A stretch of 64,000 nucleotides of DNA, from assembly GCA_020543525.1 (NCBI GenBank), contig JAHYIO010000031.1:1426001-1490000 (forward strand). Direction: 5' to 3'. This document shows, one piece after another, positions 1 to 11,098 of the stretch. The notes beneath the pieces are model-generated. The model was not told the DNA's origin, did no database searches, and was given only the letters and a program-made list of their open reading frames with translations. Position numbers and translations under genes: made by a program. The DNA comes from Coriolopsis trogii. Its lineage: Eukaryota; Basidiomycota; Agaricomycetes; Polyporales; Polyporaceae. Numbering within the stretch: position 1 is the stretch's first letter; each line of letters begins with the position of its first letter.

Positions 1-1113
1 GTTGCCTGCTTCCTCCTTGCGCAAGCTCATAGTCTTAGAAGATGATGAAGGCTATCTCAAATACTTGCAGGTGAGTACATCGACACTGTCTACAGGCCCT
101 CCGAAGCTCATATACTCAGCCCCTTGCTGAAGCGGATCCCCGTCTGACGGTCGTGCCAATGTCTGGACATAGTTGGGAAACATATAGTCACTTAGAAGAA
201 CACGGCTTGCTCAAGGACGTCGTAGCCGGCAACTGGGAAGAAAACTCCTGTGAGCCTCTATCCTCTCTTCTCATGATGACCCGTCACTCACCCTTCGCAA
301 GTTCCGAACCTACGATTTGTGGCACATTTACCTCACAACGTCAGGGGAGAGCAGCTCATAGCACAGCTATTCCGATGTATACCCGAGAGGTCCTGGCTGT
401 TCCAATACGGTCGTGTCCCTATGCATATCCTTATGAGTGACTATGTGTGGCAGGTACGCACTTTCTCCATTCACTCAACGTCCATCTCGTCATGTAATGC
501 ACACGCACAGCGACTAACAGCGAACATCGGGACTCTGAAACGATGCAAACTATCCGTCATTGGCGAGGCAGTCGCAGATACTACGGATGCGCTTGATCCG
601 CTCGTCCTTGCGCCATACGAAGACCACTTCTACCCTCCTGCTCCAGTTGGTAGAGCAGCTGGCCTCACAAGGAAGCCTGGCCAACCCATGCGTGCCGTCA
701 CTTCAATACCGTATGCAGAGCAAGTCATACAGAGGGGCCAAACAGACCAATGGGACTATGTCCTGCGGAGATTATTTGTTCTCAAGAACACCCCGCTCAA
801 GAAAGCGCTGGAGTAGGCCGACTCTGTCCTGCCACCGTCTGCCATTACTTATCCTTTCTTTCAGCTCCTTAGCACCTGGTGCGAGGTCGCTCATCGACCC
901 CTTGACAAGCACAAGTGTGCCCTTGGCACAGCGTGTCAATGTCACCAAAAAGGTTCGCGACTTGAATGTCTCGGACTGGGCACTGGTATTGCGTGCATTT
1001 GACAAATGGCCATTCAAGCCTACGGTATGCTCTCATCGAGGTCTGCTCAACTGCTTTACGTCTAACGATAATTTCAGGACCTTATGATTGACTCCATATT
1101 CAGTAGTGATTGA
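1..1113 (+). CDS. Mitochondrial transcription factor B / rRNA adenine dimethylase-like, 5' partial
   Basis: The protein resembles the mtTFB (Mtf1/TFB1M) branch of the KsgA/Dim1 rRNA adenine N6-methyltransferases. These act in mitochondria as transcription initiation factors or 12S-type rRNA methylases. The start lies before base 1. Readable exons are 1-70, 120-249, 302-450, 511-812, 865-1024 and 1078-1113, and all junctions keep one frame. Family-like segments are the strand ending a Rossmann unit (KLIVLEDDEGYL), the GEQLIAQLFR block, the aromatic WLFQYGR segment and a C-terminal SLAPGARSLI helix region. The last exon encodes only eleven residues before TGA. The gene converges on the Ctf4 gene with about 110 bases between stop codons. 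The mtTFB/Dim1 family is fairly sure from the segment order; whether it still methylates rRNA cannot be told because the SAM-binding N-terminus is missing. Confidence 0.7.
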
Positions 1114-1223
1114 TGTACCTCGGAGTTGATCGTACTCAGTCGATCTATACCATGTCAGATTGAGAGATATGAGAACAGGCCACCACGCATGAAACCTACA
1201 AATACAAGAACACCTAGGACACG

Positions 1224-4200
1224 TTAGTCGGCACTCATAGCTAGTTGTCGCCTCTGAGGCTCTGGCGAATCTGGCCATTCAATCGGCTCCTACTCATCAT
1301 CAGCAAACATCGCGTGTACTACGAGACGCAACTCACATCGTCATCCCCATCCACTTGCGTCTCCTCAAGTTGTGTCGGCTCGTCGTCGACTTGCGTGTCG
1401 CCACCAATGGGCTGACTATCCTCCATCTCGACATCGGCTTGCGAGTCCTGCTGCGTCTCCTGTCCCGTCGCCGGCTCAGACTCCTGCTCCTGAGACTCGC
1501 AGGCAGGCGTGCCCTTGCTCTTCCGCGCAAGCGCAGGCACCTTCTTGTCCGCTAGTTGTGCGGGAGGCAAGCCGAAAAGGGTCGTTTGGCGTCCACCCTC
1601 TTTCTTCTCCTTGCCCTTCCCTTTGAGTGTTCCTGTGCCACAAAAAGGGTTAACGTCTCTTCCAGCAACCGCAGTTAAATACATACGCTTGCCCTTGTCA
1701 GCTTCAGCAGCGTCAACCTTGGTAAAGAAGCTCTCGCTCTTGTGGAGGGACTTGTTCATGTCCGCGCTCCGCGAGAACGGATTCCGGTTGGTGTCGGCCG
1801 CAGGTTTTCGCGCAAAGGGGTTGCTCCCTGCGCGGGGTGCCACAAGTGTATCAGAGGGGGCAATGTTCGGTTGTCTATCTGGAACAGCACCACTTACGGG
1901 GTTGCGGTGGGCCTGCCCTCGCAGTCAACGCCGGCTCTCCGCCACCAAACGCACGCCTCTTCGCCGTTGTATCGCCCGCAGGCGAGTCGCGGTCGCGCGC
2001 GGGCTCATCGTCTGCGGCGCGCTTGCGTTTGCCCTCGGGTGACGGCTGCCAGGAATAGTCGGCGTCCTGCGTGCTGCCTGCAAAGGATGTGCCGTACACG
2101 GTGCTGTCTTCTGTCATCTGGGACTGCGGAGGAGCTTGCGCGCGTGCGTCTGGGGCAGGCGTCGCGCGCTCCAATCCAGGTCTGTGTAGCGCTGGGGGCG
2201 GGCGGAAGTCCTGGAACGGCTTGGGCTTCGCGTTGTTGCCTTGCCCTGCGCTCCCGACATTTGGGAGGCGCATGGCTGGCACGGGCGCAAAGTCGTTGGC
2301 GAGCTGGCGACGTCTGTCGCGCAAGCCTTCGAGGCGGTCTGCATCTTCGCGCTCCTCCTTCAGCGCCTCCATCTTCTCTTGCAAGCCGAGGAGGTGGTAG
2401 AATCCTGCGATCTTGATTGCGGCATCGAACGATGGAGTGAGGTGTAGCATGCGCGTGAGGTCGAGAGCGCGCGCCAGATGGTCTGTCTTACAGGCGTGTT
2501 GGATGAGTTGGATAAGGCACTTGTCCAAGGCGAGTTCGCGAGTGGCGAGGTCGTCGGTGGTAAGCTCCTCGCCGAGGCCGTCACGGAGTATGTCGAGGTG
2601 CATCGTCTCGCGAGCGAATCTGTGTATTCTGCATGAGTGCCATATACTTCTTGAGCAGATCACACACTTACAACTCTTCTAGAGGAGCCTCCTTCGGGTC
2701 TGTCCGCTTGAAGGGCAGTAGAATTGGCAGCTCCTGGATGAGTGGACGTGGGAAGCCGGGATGCTCTTGTCTACCCTTGAGGATCAAGCACATAAAGTGG
2801 TCTCCTACAACGCCTACGGGCCAGTAAGACTCGGCCTTCCCTTCACGACGTTGAAGCTTGTTGGTATCCAAGAGGCGCATCCACATAGCTGAAAGGGGTA
2901 TCCGGAAGCGGGGCATCACGTGGAGGATTCCAGCAGAATCGTAGAACGCAGGTGCCTACATATGGACTGAGTGTGAGCGCAGGGATTGTTGCTTTTGTCA
3001 GGTCAACCTCACCCCGTCTTCAGTGATGCCCACCCATTTCAGGGTTTGACGCTTCGCGATGGGCAGGGTGCCCTGTTGCAGCACACAGAAATCGTCAAAC
3101 TTTATCAGCCGAGCAGTCAGGTTCTGCGATCCTGGGTCATCACTGTTAGCGGCAGTCGATTTTGAATTCCGCCCAACTTGACGTACCGTCCATCGTAGTG
3201 CTTCCGTCCCGCGTGACCAAAAACACCCATTCACTTCCAGCGACCATCGTCACGAAGTCTCCAGGTAGACTCAGACATGCACGTTCGATGCCGCTGCCAG
3301 TCAGGAAGATCAACTCGCCATTGCTTGTCGCAACGACGACATTTCCTTGTCCACCGATATCGACATCGCCCTTATCACGGAGCGACTTGGAGGGAGGTGG
3401 ACCGCCTGCAGCGATACCGAGTACACGTGTGCCTTGAGGCAGGTCGTATGTCCACCCAGTTTGTGACGCCCATGTGGAGTATGGTCTGTAATTGACATGC
3501 GCAGCATGCTCTGCCTCGGGCTGGCAAGCGTACAGTGCACCGCGTTCCCCTTTGACCTGTCAATTGATGGATAAGGAAGTTGAGGCAAGTAGTTGCTTAC
3601 CCAGGGAAGCAAGGTCGTAACGGAAGTGGTCTGCGAAGTGATAACTTTTCCGAGCCGACCTGTCATGGAAGTCCACATTAACGATGTGGTGTGTATCCTG
3701 GTCCGTGACTTCTATGACACCAATCATATTGTATGCTGCCGGGAACCTTCAGATACCATACGAACAGAGTGGGCACTCAAACCGCCTACCAAGATAACGC
3801 TTCTTGCCCTCCATGGGTGTCGAACCAGGCTGGAAGGCAGGTTGCGCTTTCGTCACGCTCACTAACGCTACGTTAGTCATGAAAAAACATGAGACGAAGA
3901 GTTTGTACAAACCCATTTCTCGAACACCTCCTTCAGCAGCAAGTCGTTTTGCTTCTCCATCGTCATCGTCCATCACACCTACATCATCCAATATCCAGTC
4001 GTCGTCGTTCAAGTCGATGCCGAGATCTTCCTCCAAGTTTATATCTCTTGCTTTGCCCTTCTCTGCCTTTGCGCCTATGTTGACATCGTCACCAAAGAGA
4101 CCCGGTGTGTCCTTCCGCTTCACAGGAACTGTTACAGATGAGGTGCCTGCCGAAGACTTCACTGGATCTGGCATGGATGAGGGTATTGGATCCAGCCAGC

Positions 4201-5514
4201 GTGTGAGTACCCCTCCTGCATCAGCCCATACCAACAAGTTCTTGGATGGCGAGAAAGCCATCTGGGTGATGACTGCATTGAGCGCACCCTGATACCTGCG
4301 ACGTATGCACGACCGTAAGCATGTTGCCGAAAGGATGCCACGAACATGACTTACCGTACGAGCATACGTCGATTTTGAGTCGACCAGATAAAGACGCCTG
4401 ACTTGGCAGCTGCGGCCAGATATACTCCATTTCGTGAGAGCGCAAGGGCAGTGATGGCCCCAGAGCAAGCATCGTCGGAAAGTGTGGCAGACTTCGACCA
4501 GTCGCTCCTTGATATGGTTATGACCTCTTCAGGCAATTCAATACGACTGAGACGGGAGAAGTAGTGCAAAAGTCACTCACCGTGCGTGCTTGTTGCGACG
4601 AAGAAGTACTGCCCCGACGTATGCCATACAGCCGAGCAATCATGGCCGAACTCTGGGGACCTGAACAGGGTTCACTTCGGTATTTTATTCAAGCGTTAGA
4701 TAGACTCACTCTGAATCAAACACGACAGGAATGACGCCGTCTATTGTTTTCTCCTCCTTAGGCTCTGTCCCAGACACATCCCACACGATGATCTTCCCAT
4801 CTGCTCCACATGTTGTCTGGTGCAGAATAAGACTGTGTACTATTCCTAGGGAGGGGAAGACGCACAAGTATTGACCCAGATGGGTGCCACGTTGCCTTGC
4901 GTACTCCCTTGGTGTGCCCCTTCAGGATAGATTTTTTCGTAGTGTCATTGAGGTCGACTAGCTTCACATCAGGCTCGCTAGACAATAACAGATCGGATTC
5001 GAAGTCAAGAAAGAAGCTGACTATTAGGCACTCACTCGGAAGTAACTGCGACTCGCGTTCCTTTCGGATCGACGGCCACACATCGGATTGGTATCCCGTT
5101 CGCGCTGGTAACCAGGCCTTCCATGACAGGAGCAGATCCGTGCGCTGGTTGGGACAGCTCGTATTTCCGCACATCGCCATCTTTGCTACCGGACAGCCAA
5201 CAATTTGTCTGCGATGATGGAAAGCTCTTAGGGGTCAGGATGATTTAGAAGGTATATGACATACCCCTGCTGCCACCGTGGTTACTTCATCTCCTGCTTC
5301 CGCCGCAGTAGGAGGCTCTTGGTCTTCTCCAAGCTCTGGATCCCAAAGTCGAACGAGACTATCTGCACCTCCTGTATAGACGCGTCTTTGAATGGACGAA
5401 ATGAGCACCAAGTTGGTATAAGAAACAGAGATGTACTGACGAGCCATCGCAAGCAAAGGCCAGGCAAGTGTTTCCAGGTGCATGTGCAGGATTGACCTGC
5501 GTCTTTGTTGCCAT
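1224..5514 (-). CDS. ctf4: Ctf4/Mcl1/SepB replisome adaptor, WD40 plus SepB domain
   Basis: This is a DNA polymerase alpha-binding, trimeric replisome hub that links the CMG helicase to primase and other clients. The ATG at 5514 starts a WD40 domain. The first intron (donor GTCAGT) joins ...ACDGS to [15 protein letters not shown], a canonical first blade, and later blades include [27 protein letters not shown] and [15 protein letters not shown]. The middle of the gene (about 2.7-3.7 kb) carries the SepB beta-propeller, with a [12 protein letters not shown] segment. The exon at 1.9-2.7 kb holds the helical C-terminal bundle, followed by a disordered, acidic tail. A last 47-base intron (1290-1336) joins the acidic tail to a short terminal exon ending at TAA 1224-1226; that last exon is inferred. 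The fungal Ctf4 lineage lacks the HMG box of animal WDHD1, and none is seen here. Confidence 0.88.
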
Positions 5515-6074
5515 AGTGGGTTGTGGGGTGGAACTGGTGGGATGAAGGTGATCTCGCGTCGACGACTCGACGCGTCCGTGTCACCGTGGCTGGGAACTGG
5601 TCACGTTCCGCCCCTGTCCCTGACTCCCTGACGCGTGTTGTCACGCGTTCCGTAGCGCGTTTGTCACATGTTCTCACGCCGGTCAGCGCTCAGACTAAGC
5701 CTTGCGTGTTCACTGTTCAGCAAGCTGACCACCACTGCCAGCTTCCAGCGTTCCCCGGTGTATCTGGACTTGTCTGTTTCTGGATAAACTCTGACTGACG
5801 ACGTGTCCACGTTGGTTGCTCCGGTTCCCAAATGTCAAGCCACAAGTAACTTGCAATACTAGTATGGCACTATCGCCTATGACGGGGTCCGCAGGTCAGC
5901 TATCTTGGTGACTACGTTCTGAATTAGGGCCTTATACATCGCAAAGAAGTAGGAGCTATAATCCAAAGCAGGCAGCTCCAAGAGGGATAGTTCCATACGC
6001 CGACAGCACCTGAACAAACCGTGCAACGACGTATGATCCACATCTGGCGATCTCCGGTACTCCGGTACTACTAT
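5515..6074. other. Intergenic, Ctf4 promoter and DUF3237-like gene 3' flank
   Basis: About 560 bases lie between the start of Ctf4 and the stop of the upstream DUF3237-like gene. No coding exon, tRNA or repeat was recognised. Repeated acgcgt/cgcgt words occur at about 5565-5660, just upstream of the Ctf4 start. They resemble MluI cell-cycle boxes, but their use as such is only a guess. Confidence 0.4.
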
Positions 6075-6773
6075 CTACAATACCCCAAAGAGTGTGATGA
6101 CAGGCTTGCCACCAGTCTTGTAGTCCGCTGGGAAGCTTACGTTCGCAACGAGGAATCGGCTGTTCAGGTGGCTATATGTTTCGGAATCCGTTTCTAGATG
6201 GCTGCCCATGATGTATGGTGTAAGTCCCATGTTATTTTTGAACTTAACATGGATGTACTCACACATGAGTGAGGTCCGATTGGAGGAACACGCTATTCGA
6301 AGGAGATTGTCAGTATCCACAATCCCCATGTGCGGAGACGGCGCGTACCCCACACCGTTCAAGTTGAGATATGCCAATTTGCCGTCAACCTGCCACCGCC
6401 AGGTTAACACTACTTCTGGGAAAAATATCCCAGAGTCGGTGATAAGTCCAGTGTCGGCGCTTTGTCCGACGACACTCGCGACAGGCTTGCCCGAGAGATC
6501 GGTAATGTTAGCGCTAGCGACACAGGAATACCAGTAAGCAAGGCCATCTCATGAGATGGAACTAACGCTCTCTTACCCCAAGATTTGAGCGAACAGACGG
6601 TTCCCCAGAGGTCCCTTTGTCGTGGCAACCTCGCCGAGGTCGAATGCGCCGAAGAAGAGCGGTTCGAACGTCGGCGGGGCAGCAGGCTTGATCGTGTCAT
6701 TGGCAGCGAGAACCGTCGTAGACAGAAGTGCAATGCTTGCAGCGAGCGAAGATATAAGGCTGATGAAGCGCAT
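6075..6773 (-). CDS. Secreted DUF3237-like protein, copy A
   Basis: The 172-residue product begins with a clear signal peptide (about residues 1-23, ending VLA|A). The mature part resembles DUF3237 (UPF0311) beta-barrel proteins, whose function is unknown. DUF3237-like features are the central GIFFPEV...WQVDGKLAYLNLNGVG stretch and the C-terminal ETDSETYSHLNSRFLVANV segment. Exons are 6577-6773 (197 nt), 6349-6513 (165 nt), 6263-6292 (30 nt) and 6075-6201 (127 nt); they sum to an intact frame ending in TAG. The third exon codes for only ten residues. A TATA box sits 54 bases upstream of the ATG. A paralogue with the same exon plan lies 1.6 kb upstream on the same strand. DUF3237 membership rests on motif memory and should be checked by profile search; the secreted, paralogous nature is seen directly. 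Confidence 0.72.
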
Positions 6774-6826
6774 CTTGTCGACGAAAGGTGGCTAGGTTGG
6801 TCCCCACTCTCGCTCACTGAATCACC

Positions 6827-6833
6827 CTTTATA
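6827..6833 (-). promoter_or_regulatory. TATA box of DUF3237-like copy A
   Basis: The minus strand reads TATAAAG, 54 bases upstream of the ATG at 6773. The distance is the same as for the TATA-like element of the paralogue, which supports a shared promoter layout. Confidence 0.55.
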
Positions 6834-8384
6834 GTCTGAGAAGCTATTCCCGCGAGGACGCCACGAGCCCACAGCATAGCCAAGAATGACCGTCTACCTC
6901 ATGATGGTCAGCCTTTTCACCCAATATCAACATACGAGTGGTTTCGGACGCCACCGTCCGGCACACTCGGAATCTTGGAGTAGCGCGTGCGTGCATACAC
7001 GGAGCACCCCTGCCTTTGAAACGACGGTCGCTCATGAGTCGGGCTTAGGCTGCATCAATGGAACGAATAACTGAGTCGGTGATTGGTGCTTGCGTTCGTT
7101 CCCAACTCCAGTGGGTCTCCATACGCTTCCGACTTTACTGAAGAACGACTTACCAAGTGTCCTCGGGATCGGTGCTTGTTCAAGTCGCCTATCAAACGGA
7201 GCAGTCGGTTTCAGACGGTGATTGTGACATACGTCGATGACAAGTGATTTCATCACACTCCGTAAGTACAGTTCTGTCGAGCTACCGTTGGCCATAATCG
7301 TTCCACTCCAAACCGTTCGTCCCGGTTAATTGCTAGCTATACAACGTCCGGAGAATGCAGACCAAGCTAATCACACTGCTTCGCTGCTTGTTTGCTGACT
7401 TTTCGCGGATCAGCTAGGGAAAAGTGGCAAGGTAATAACCAGGAACGCGCGCACCTGCGGATGGATTCGGACGTGGTGAAACTCCTGGTCTCCGTAATCT
7501 GAGGCATTGTCGCCACTGACCGCAGCTACAGGCTATAACCCCATTAGCTCCATTTGTATCAAGTCTCCTGTATGGTCGTCCGCTGTTCACGCACGCTAAA
7601 ATCGCTTTTATGCTCCGTCATGCTATATCGTACGTCCAACGGATATACCACGGAACGATTTTCCCCTTTAGCTAGCTCAGCTCGGCGTTCTGACCTCGGG
7701 ACTTTGGTATACGAGGTTTGCCAAGATCCGTGGTGAGGTGATGTGTGGTACGTTTGGGAGATGTCCAACTCGGTAGACAACTTAGGTTCGCGCGACACCA
7801 TGGGACCGGTGCATCTCGTATTGAAATCGTCCTTGCTCAGGCCAGAAACCTACGGTAATCAAGGTCAAGCGCACCAAACCCACTTGGGTCCTTCCCATCA
7901 CAACAGGGGTACAGTTGTGGACAACACTACTCCGTGGCTTGCCCGATAGCTCGCTGCTTTCAGGTATGTACCATCCCAAGTCGCGGTTTTTCACTCTGAT
8001 GTTGCTTTGAGAAGATACGGCGAGGGCGCTCCACCGTCAACACTTCGAGCGGTTATGCACGATGTAACGCGTTTTGGACATGTACTAGGAGCCTCTGATA
8101 ACCGGTGAACTCAGGAAACATCAAAGGGGCGGGGGGCTGTGCCTTAGCAAACTTCACCCAGCGTTGCTCCTTGTCGATCATCCATGTAGGATATGTGCAA
8201 GGTGAAGTGGCACGACACCCGATGCTGTCCAATCCTGGGAACGGAGTATGAATTGTCCTATGGATCGGACATCAACGCCTATCGAGGTACTACGGAAGGG
8301 CAACATTCCGCGGAAGTCTCCTTCTCCGAGCCACAGGCTTCATTGTATTGCACCGCCCACTTCCCCTTCCGCCTTCAATAATGT
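6834..8384. other. Intergenic between the two DUF3237-like genes
   Basis: This 1.55 kb stretch separates the two paralogues. Short open frames occur on both strands, but none shows signal-peptide, splice-site and family continuity together. No third DUF3237 copy could be read, and no tRNA or repeat was seen. Confidence 0.4.
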
Positions 8385-9078
8385 CTATCGCGCTTCGAAA
8401 ATAGTGAGCACAGGGTTCCCGTTGGGGTCCGTCGGGAATGTCACATTCGCGAGGAGGAAGCGGCTGTTCAAGTGGCTATACGTAGGGGAGTCGGTTTCGA
8501 AATGACTGTTTCAGGTCGTAGTTAGGTGAGTGCGATTCGTGTCCCCGCCAGATGTTGGTTACTCACACATAGGTGAGATCCGATACAGGATAAACGCTAA
8601 TAAAGGAGTGAGTCACGCCAAGCCTCAAATAGCACGAAGTCGGACGATACCTACCCAACGCCCCTCAATCTCATGTATGCCAGCTTCTTGTCGACCCGCC
8701 ACCGGATGGTTGTCACTACTTGTGGGTAGAAGATACCAGAAGCAGTGATTATGCCGGTATCTGCTGAATTGCCGACAAGATCTGCAATGGGCCTTCCTTT
8801 GGTATCGGTGATATTGGCGCTGTTGCAGAACCGTAACAGTAAGCGATGGCATCTCGTCAAGAGATGAACGCAGCTTCCTACCCAATAACTCCGTCGAATA
8901 GACGTGTTCCCAAAGGCCCTTGGGTCATTCCGACTTGACCGATGTCGAAGGTAGCAAGCATGATAGTGTCGAACTTGGGTGCGGTTGCTGGCTTCACCGC
9001 CTCACTGGCAGCGAGAGCTGTCGTGGACAGCGCCGCGATGCTTGCAAGGAGCGGAGAGATCAAATTGAGGAAGCGCAT
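8385..9078 (-). CDS. Secreted DUF3237-like protein, copy B
   Basis: The product has 170 residues with a signal peptide (about 1-23, ending ALA|A) and a mature domain matching copy A almost throughout. Shared blocks include KGPLGxRLF/QGPLGTRLF, SADTGIITxSGIF, KLAYxxLxGVG and TYSHLNSRFLxANVxFP. Exons are 8882-9078 (197 nt), 8655-8819 (165 nt), 8567-8596 (30 nt) and 8385-8505 (121 nt). The first three exon lengths and all intron phases equal those of copy A, so the pair arose by gene duplication with introns in place. The C-terminus differs (short, ending IFEAR). The ATG at 9078 is the first methionine and leads straight into the signal peptide. Function is unknown; a small secreted beta-barrel with a pocket is the likely fold if the DUF3237 assignment holds. 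Confidence 0.72.
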
Positions 9079-9131
9079 ATCGTCGTCGGTGAGTGCAGCT
9101 TGTGCGAAGTTTCCGCTCTTTGGTAGCGTTA

Positions 9132-9138
9132 CTTATAT
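9132..9138 (-). promoter_or_regulatory. TATA-like element of DUF3237-like copy B
   Basis: The minus strand reads ATATAAG, 54 bases upstream of the ATG at 9078. This is the same spacing as in copy A. Confidence 0.45.
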
Positions 9139-10607
9139 GTAGGACTTGCCGCTACGCGCTATGAAGGGTCTCGCTAGTTGGCGGCAGAAACTGTGGGATG
9201 GGGGTTTTTCCCACCTATGGAGTCATTGTCGATGGGCGGACCATTTGCGAGCGTCCTTGCGTGGGTGCATAGCGTACCCTTGAGGTTAGAAGTGGACGTT
9301 TCATGCTCCTGTACGCCACCACCTGAATTGGCTCAATCAATTGTAAACACGGCAGACGAGCGCGAGTCTGGATGATACGCGCCTTACAGACGGGACGCCT
9401 CTCCACGGTGAGCCTTTCTCTCCGCTCACAGCATTAAGCCCACTTCCACGTCATGATGGCCAATGCACGGGTAGCGCTATATGTAGTCAGTTATTGTCCG
9501 TAGTCAGCTTCAGCGTTTGTATGCCCTGGGGCTGACACTCGTTCTTGTGGCGTGAGTCGCTGCAGCCTCAGCCTGCAGGTGCCACCGACTCCTTGCAAGA
9601 TGGCGCCATTCCCGACGTTAGCATGTATGGTTACTCATCTAGTCAGCGCGAGCGAAATGCGACAGATGCCTAGTACATACGCTGCTTCGGTGAGCCGATG
9701 CTCAGTTCTCACCATATGTCGATCACTCACAGAACACAGGATGTGTTTTGCAGCGATGGACTATGCATGGCTCCGGTCGTCTGTAGGCTTGTTCTAGATC
9801 TGCGCCCGCCAGTCTTGCCACGTAGATCCGTCCTGCCACCAGTGGGCCGTTGTGCTAGACCCGGCCTATACGGGTGGCACGCTAACCATCTACACGTTAT
9901 GGCTTCGGACGTATCACAAGTCAGCTTGATCAGCCACAGTACTTGGCCCGTGTTCAGAGGGAGCCTGTGGCTGCATTCGTTGTAATCGTACCACATGGAG
10001 TGCGAAGTCACGTCAAGAGTTGCTATAATGGCGCTTTGGCTTCTATGCGAGATACCTACTTGCTAAGATCCTGCGTTGATGCGGTCACAGTGGATAGAGG
10101 TTGGTCATGTATGTATGGTATGAATCATTTACGCATCTATCGACATGAAGATTACCCTTGATCGGTCGTCAACGCTGCCATTGTGACATACATGTCTACT
10201 TACCTCGTCAACAGCCTTGTGCGTGACTAGAGCAAAGGAGGTACCGTACCGTTAGATGGGGTGGGGGTGGGTCAGACTTGTTAGAAACTGGCGGAATGGA
10301 CTATTGTTACTGCCACTGGTAGGAAGCCGGCCAAGCCAACGCTGTTATTACTGATAGTGGATCGCTATCAACACAACATTGAGTTGAAGACTTCGTAACA
10401 GGAGCGATGGCTATGGTCATCCACACACACCTTCTCGTGTCTTGAACGCGGTAGGATCGAAGGTATGTAGCTCGACATTAGCATCCGCTAAGAGTCGCCT
10501 TATGTGTGCAATTAGCCCTGGAAATTCTCAGTATTGCTCATCCGCCTTTGCTTTATGTACTCACGTACACTTCTCGATTGTGCGTATGATCTCTATTCGA
10601 CGGGAAT
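9139..10607. other. Intergenic, no gene recognised
   Basis: About 1.47 kb lies between DUF3237-like copy B and the 90-residue protein gene. Short open frames (for example 9727-10011 minus) have no recognisable domain, no convincing splice partners and no signal peptide. No repeat or RNA gene was seen. Confidence 0.35.
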
Positions 10608-10935
10608 TTACAATGCCTGCATGACATCGGCAAGGTCCTGTACGGATGCTTCGGGAGCCACAAGTGTAGCCTGGTTGTGTACAATCCCCTGGGTCTATTC
10701 TGCATGAGTATAATATGCAACAGTTGACTGCAAAGACTTTCACCTTCATATATAGCGTCTGGACTTGGGCAAACTCGCTATTGATTTGTGCCGTCGCGTC
10801 TGCAACTTGGGCATTAGTGATATGGCGCTGAGGCTTGTTTCGTTTTCTCGCTGCTTCCTTCGCTGCCACTCTACCAGCGACTTGCTCTTTGGAAGCACTC
10901 GACGCTTTCCGGGCGTGCTTTTGTTGCTTAGCCAT
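10608..10935 (-). CDS. Small basic-then-helical protein, 90 residues, unknown
   Basis: Two exons, 10744-10935 (192 nt) and 10608-10688 (81 nt), flank a 55-base intron in phase 0 and give a 90-residue protein. The first third is rich in Lys, Arg, Ala and Ser (AKQQKHARKASS..., AAKEAARKRNKPQRH). The rest looks alpha-helical with a hydrophobic repeat (QINSEFAQVQTLYM, then VQDLADVMQAL at the C-terminus). No known domain is recognised. A nuclear or nucleolar role or a subunit of a larger complex would fit the composition, but this is a guess. The ATG at 10935 is the first in frame. The gene is divergent from HOS3 with only 163 bases between start codons, so the two probably share a promoter region. 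Confidence 0.6.
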
Positions 10936-11098
10936 AGTGTGCTTACTCTGGAACTGACGACGGAGGAGCAATCCAGAAAAGTTTGTTTTCGAAGTCCGAC
11001 CGCACCGTTCAGATCCAGATCGGGCTCAAGACGCGCGACGCGCCCAGGGCTCCACAAGTTCAACCACAAACCACATTCATATCCGCTATATTGCTATC

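Noticed and set aside
6834..8384. Third DUF3237-like copy between the two paralogues
   Set aside because: No stretch with the signal peptide or the SHLNSRF block was found in any frame.
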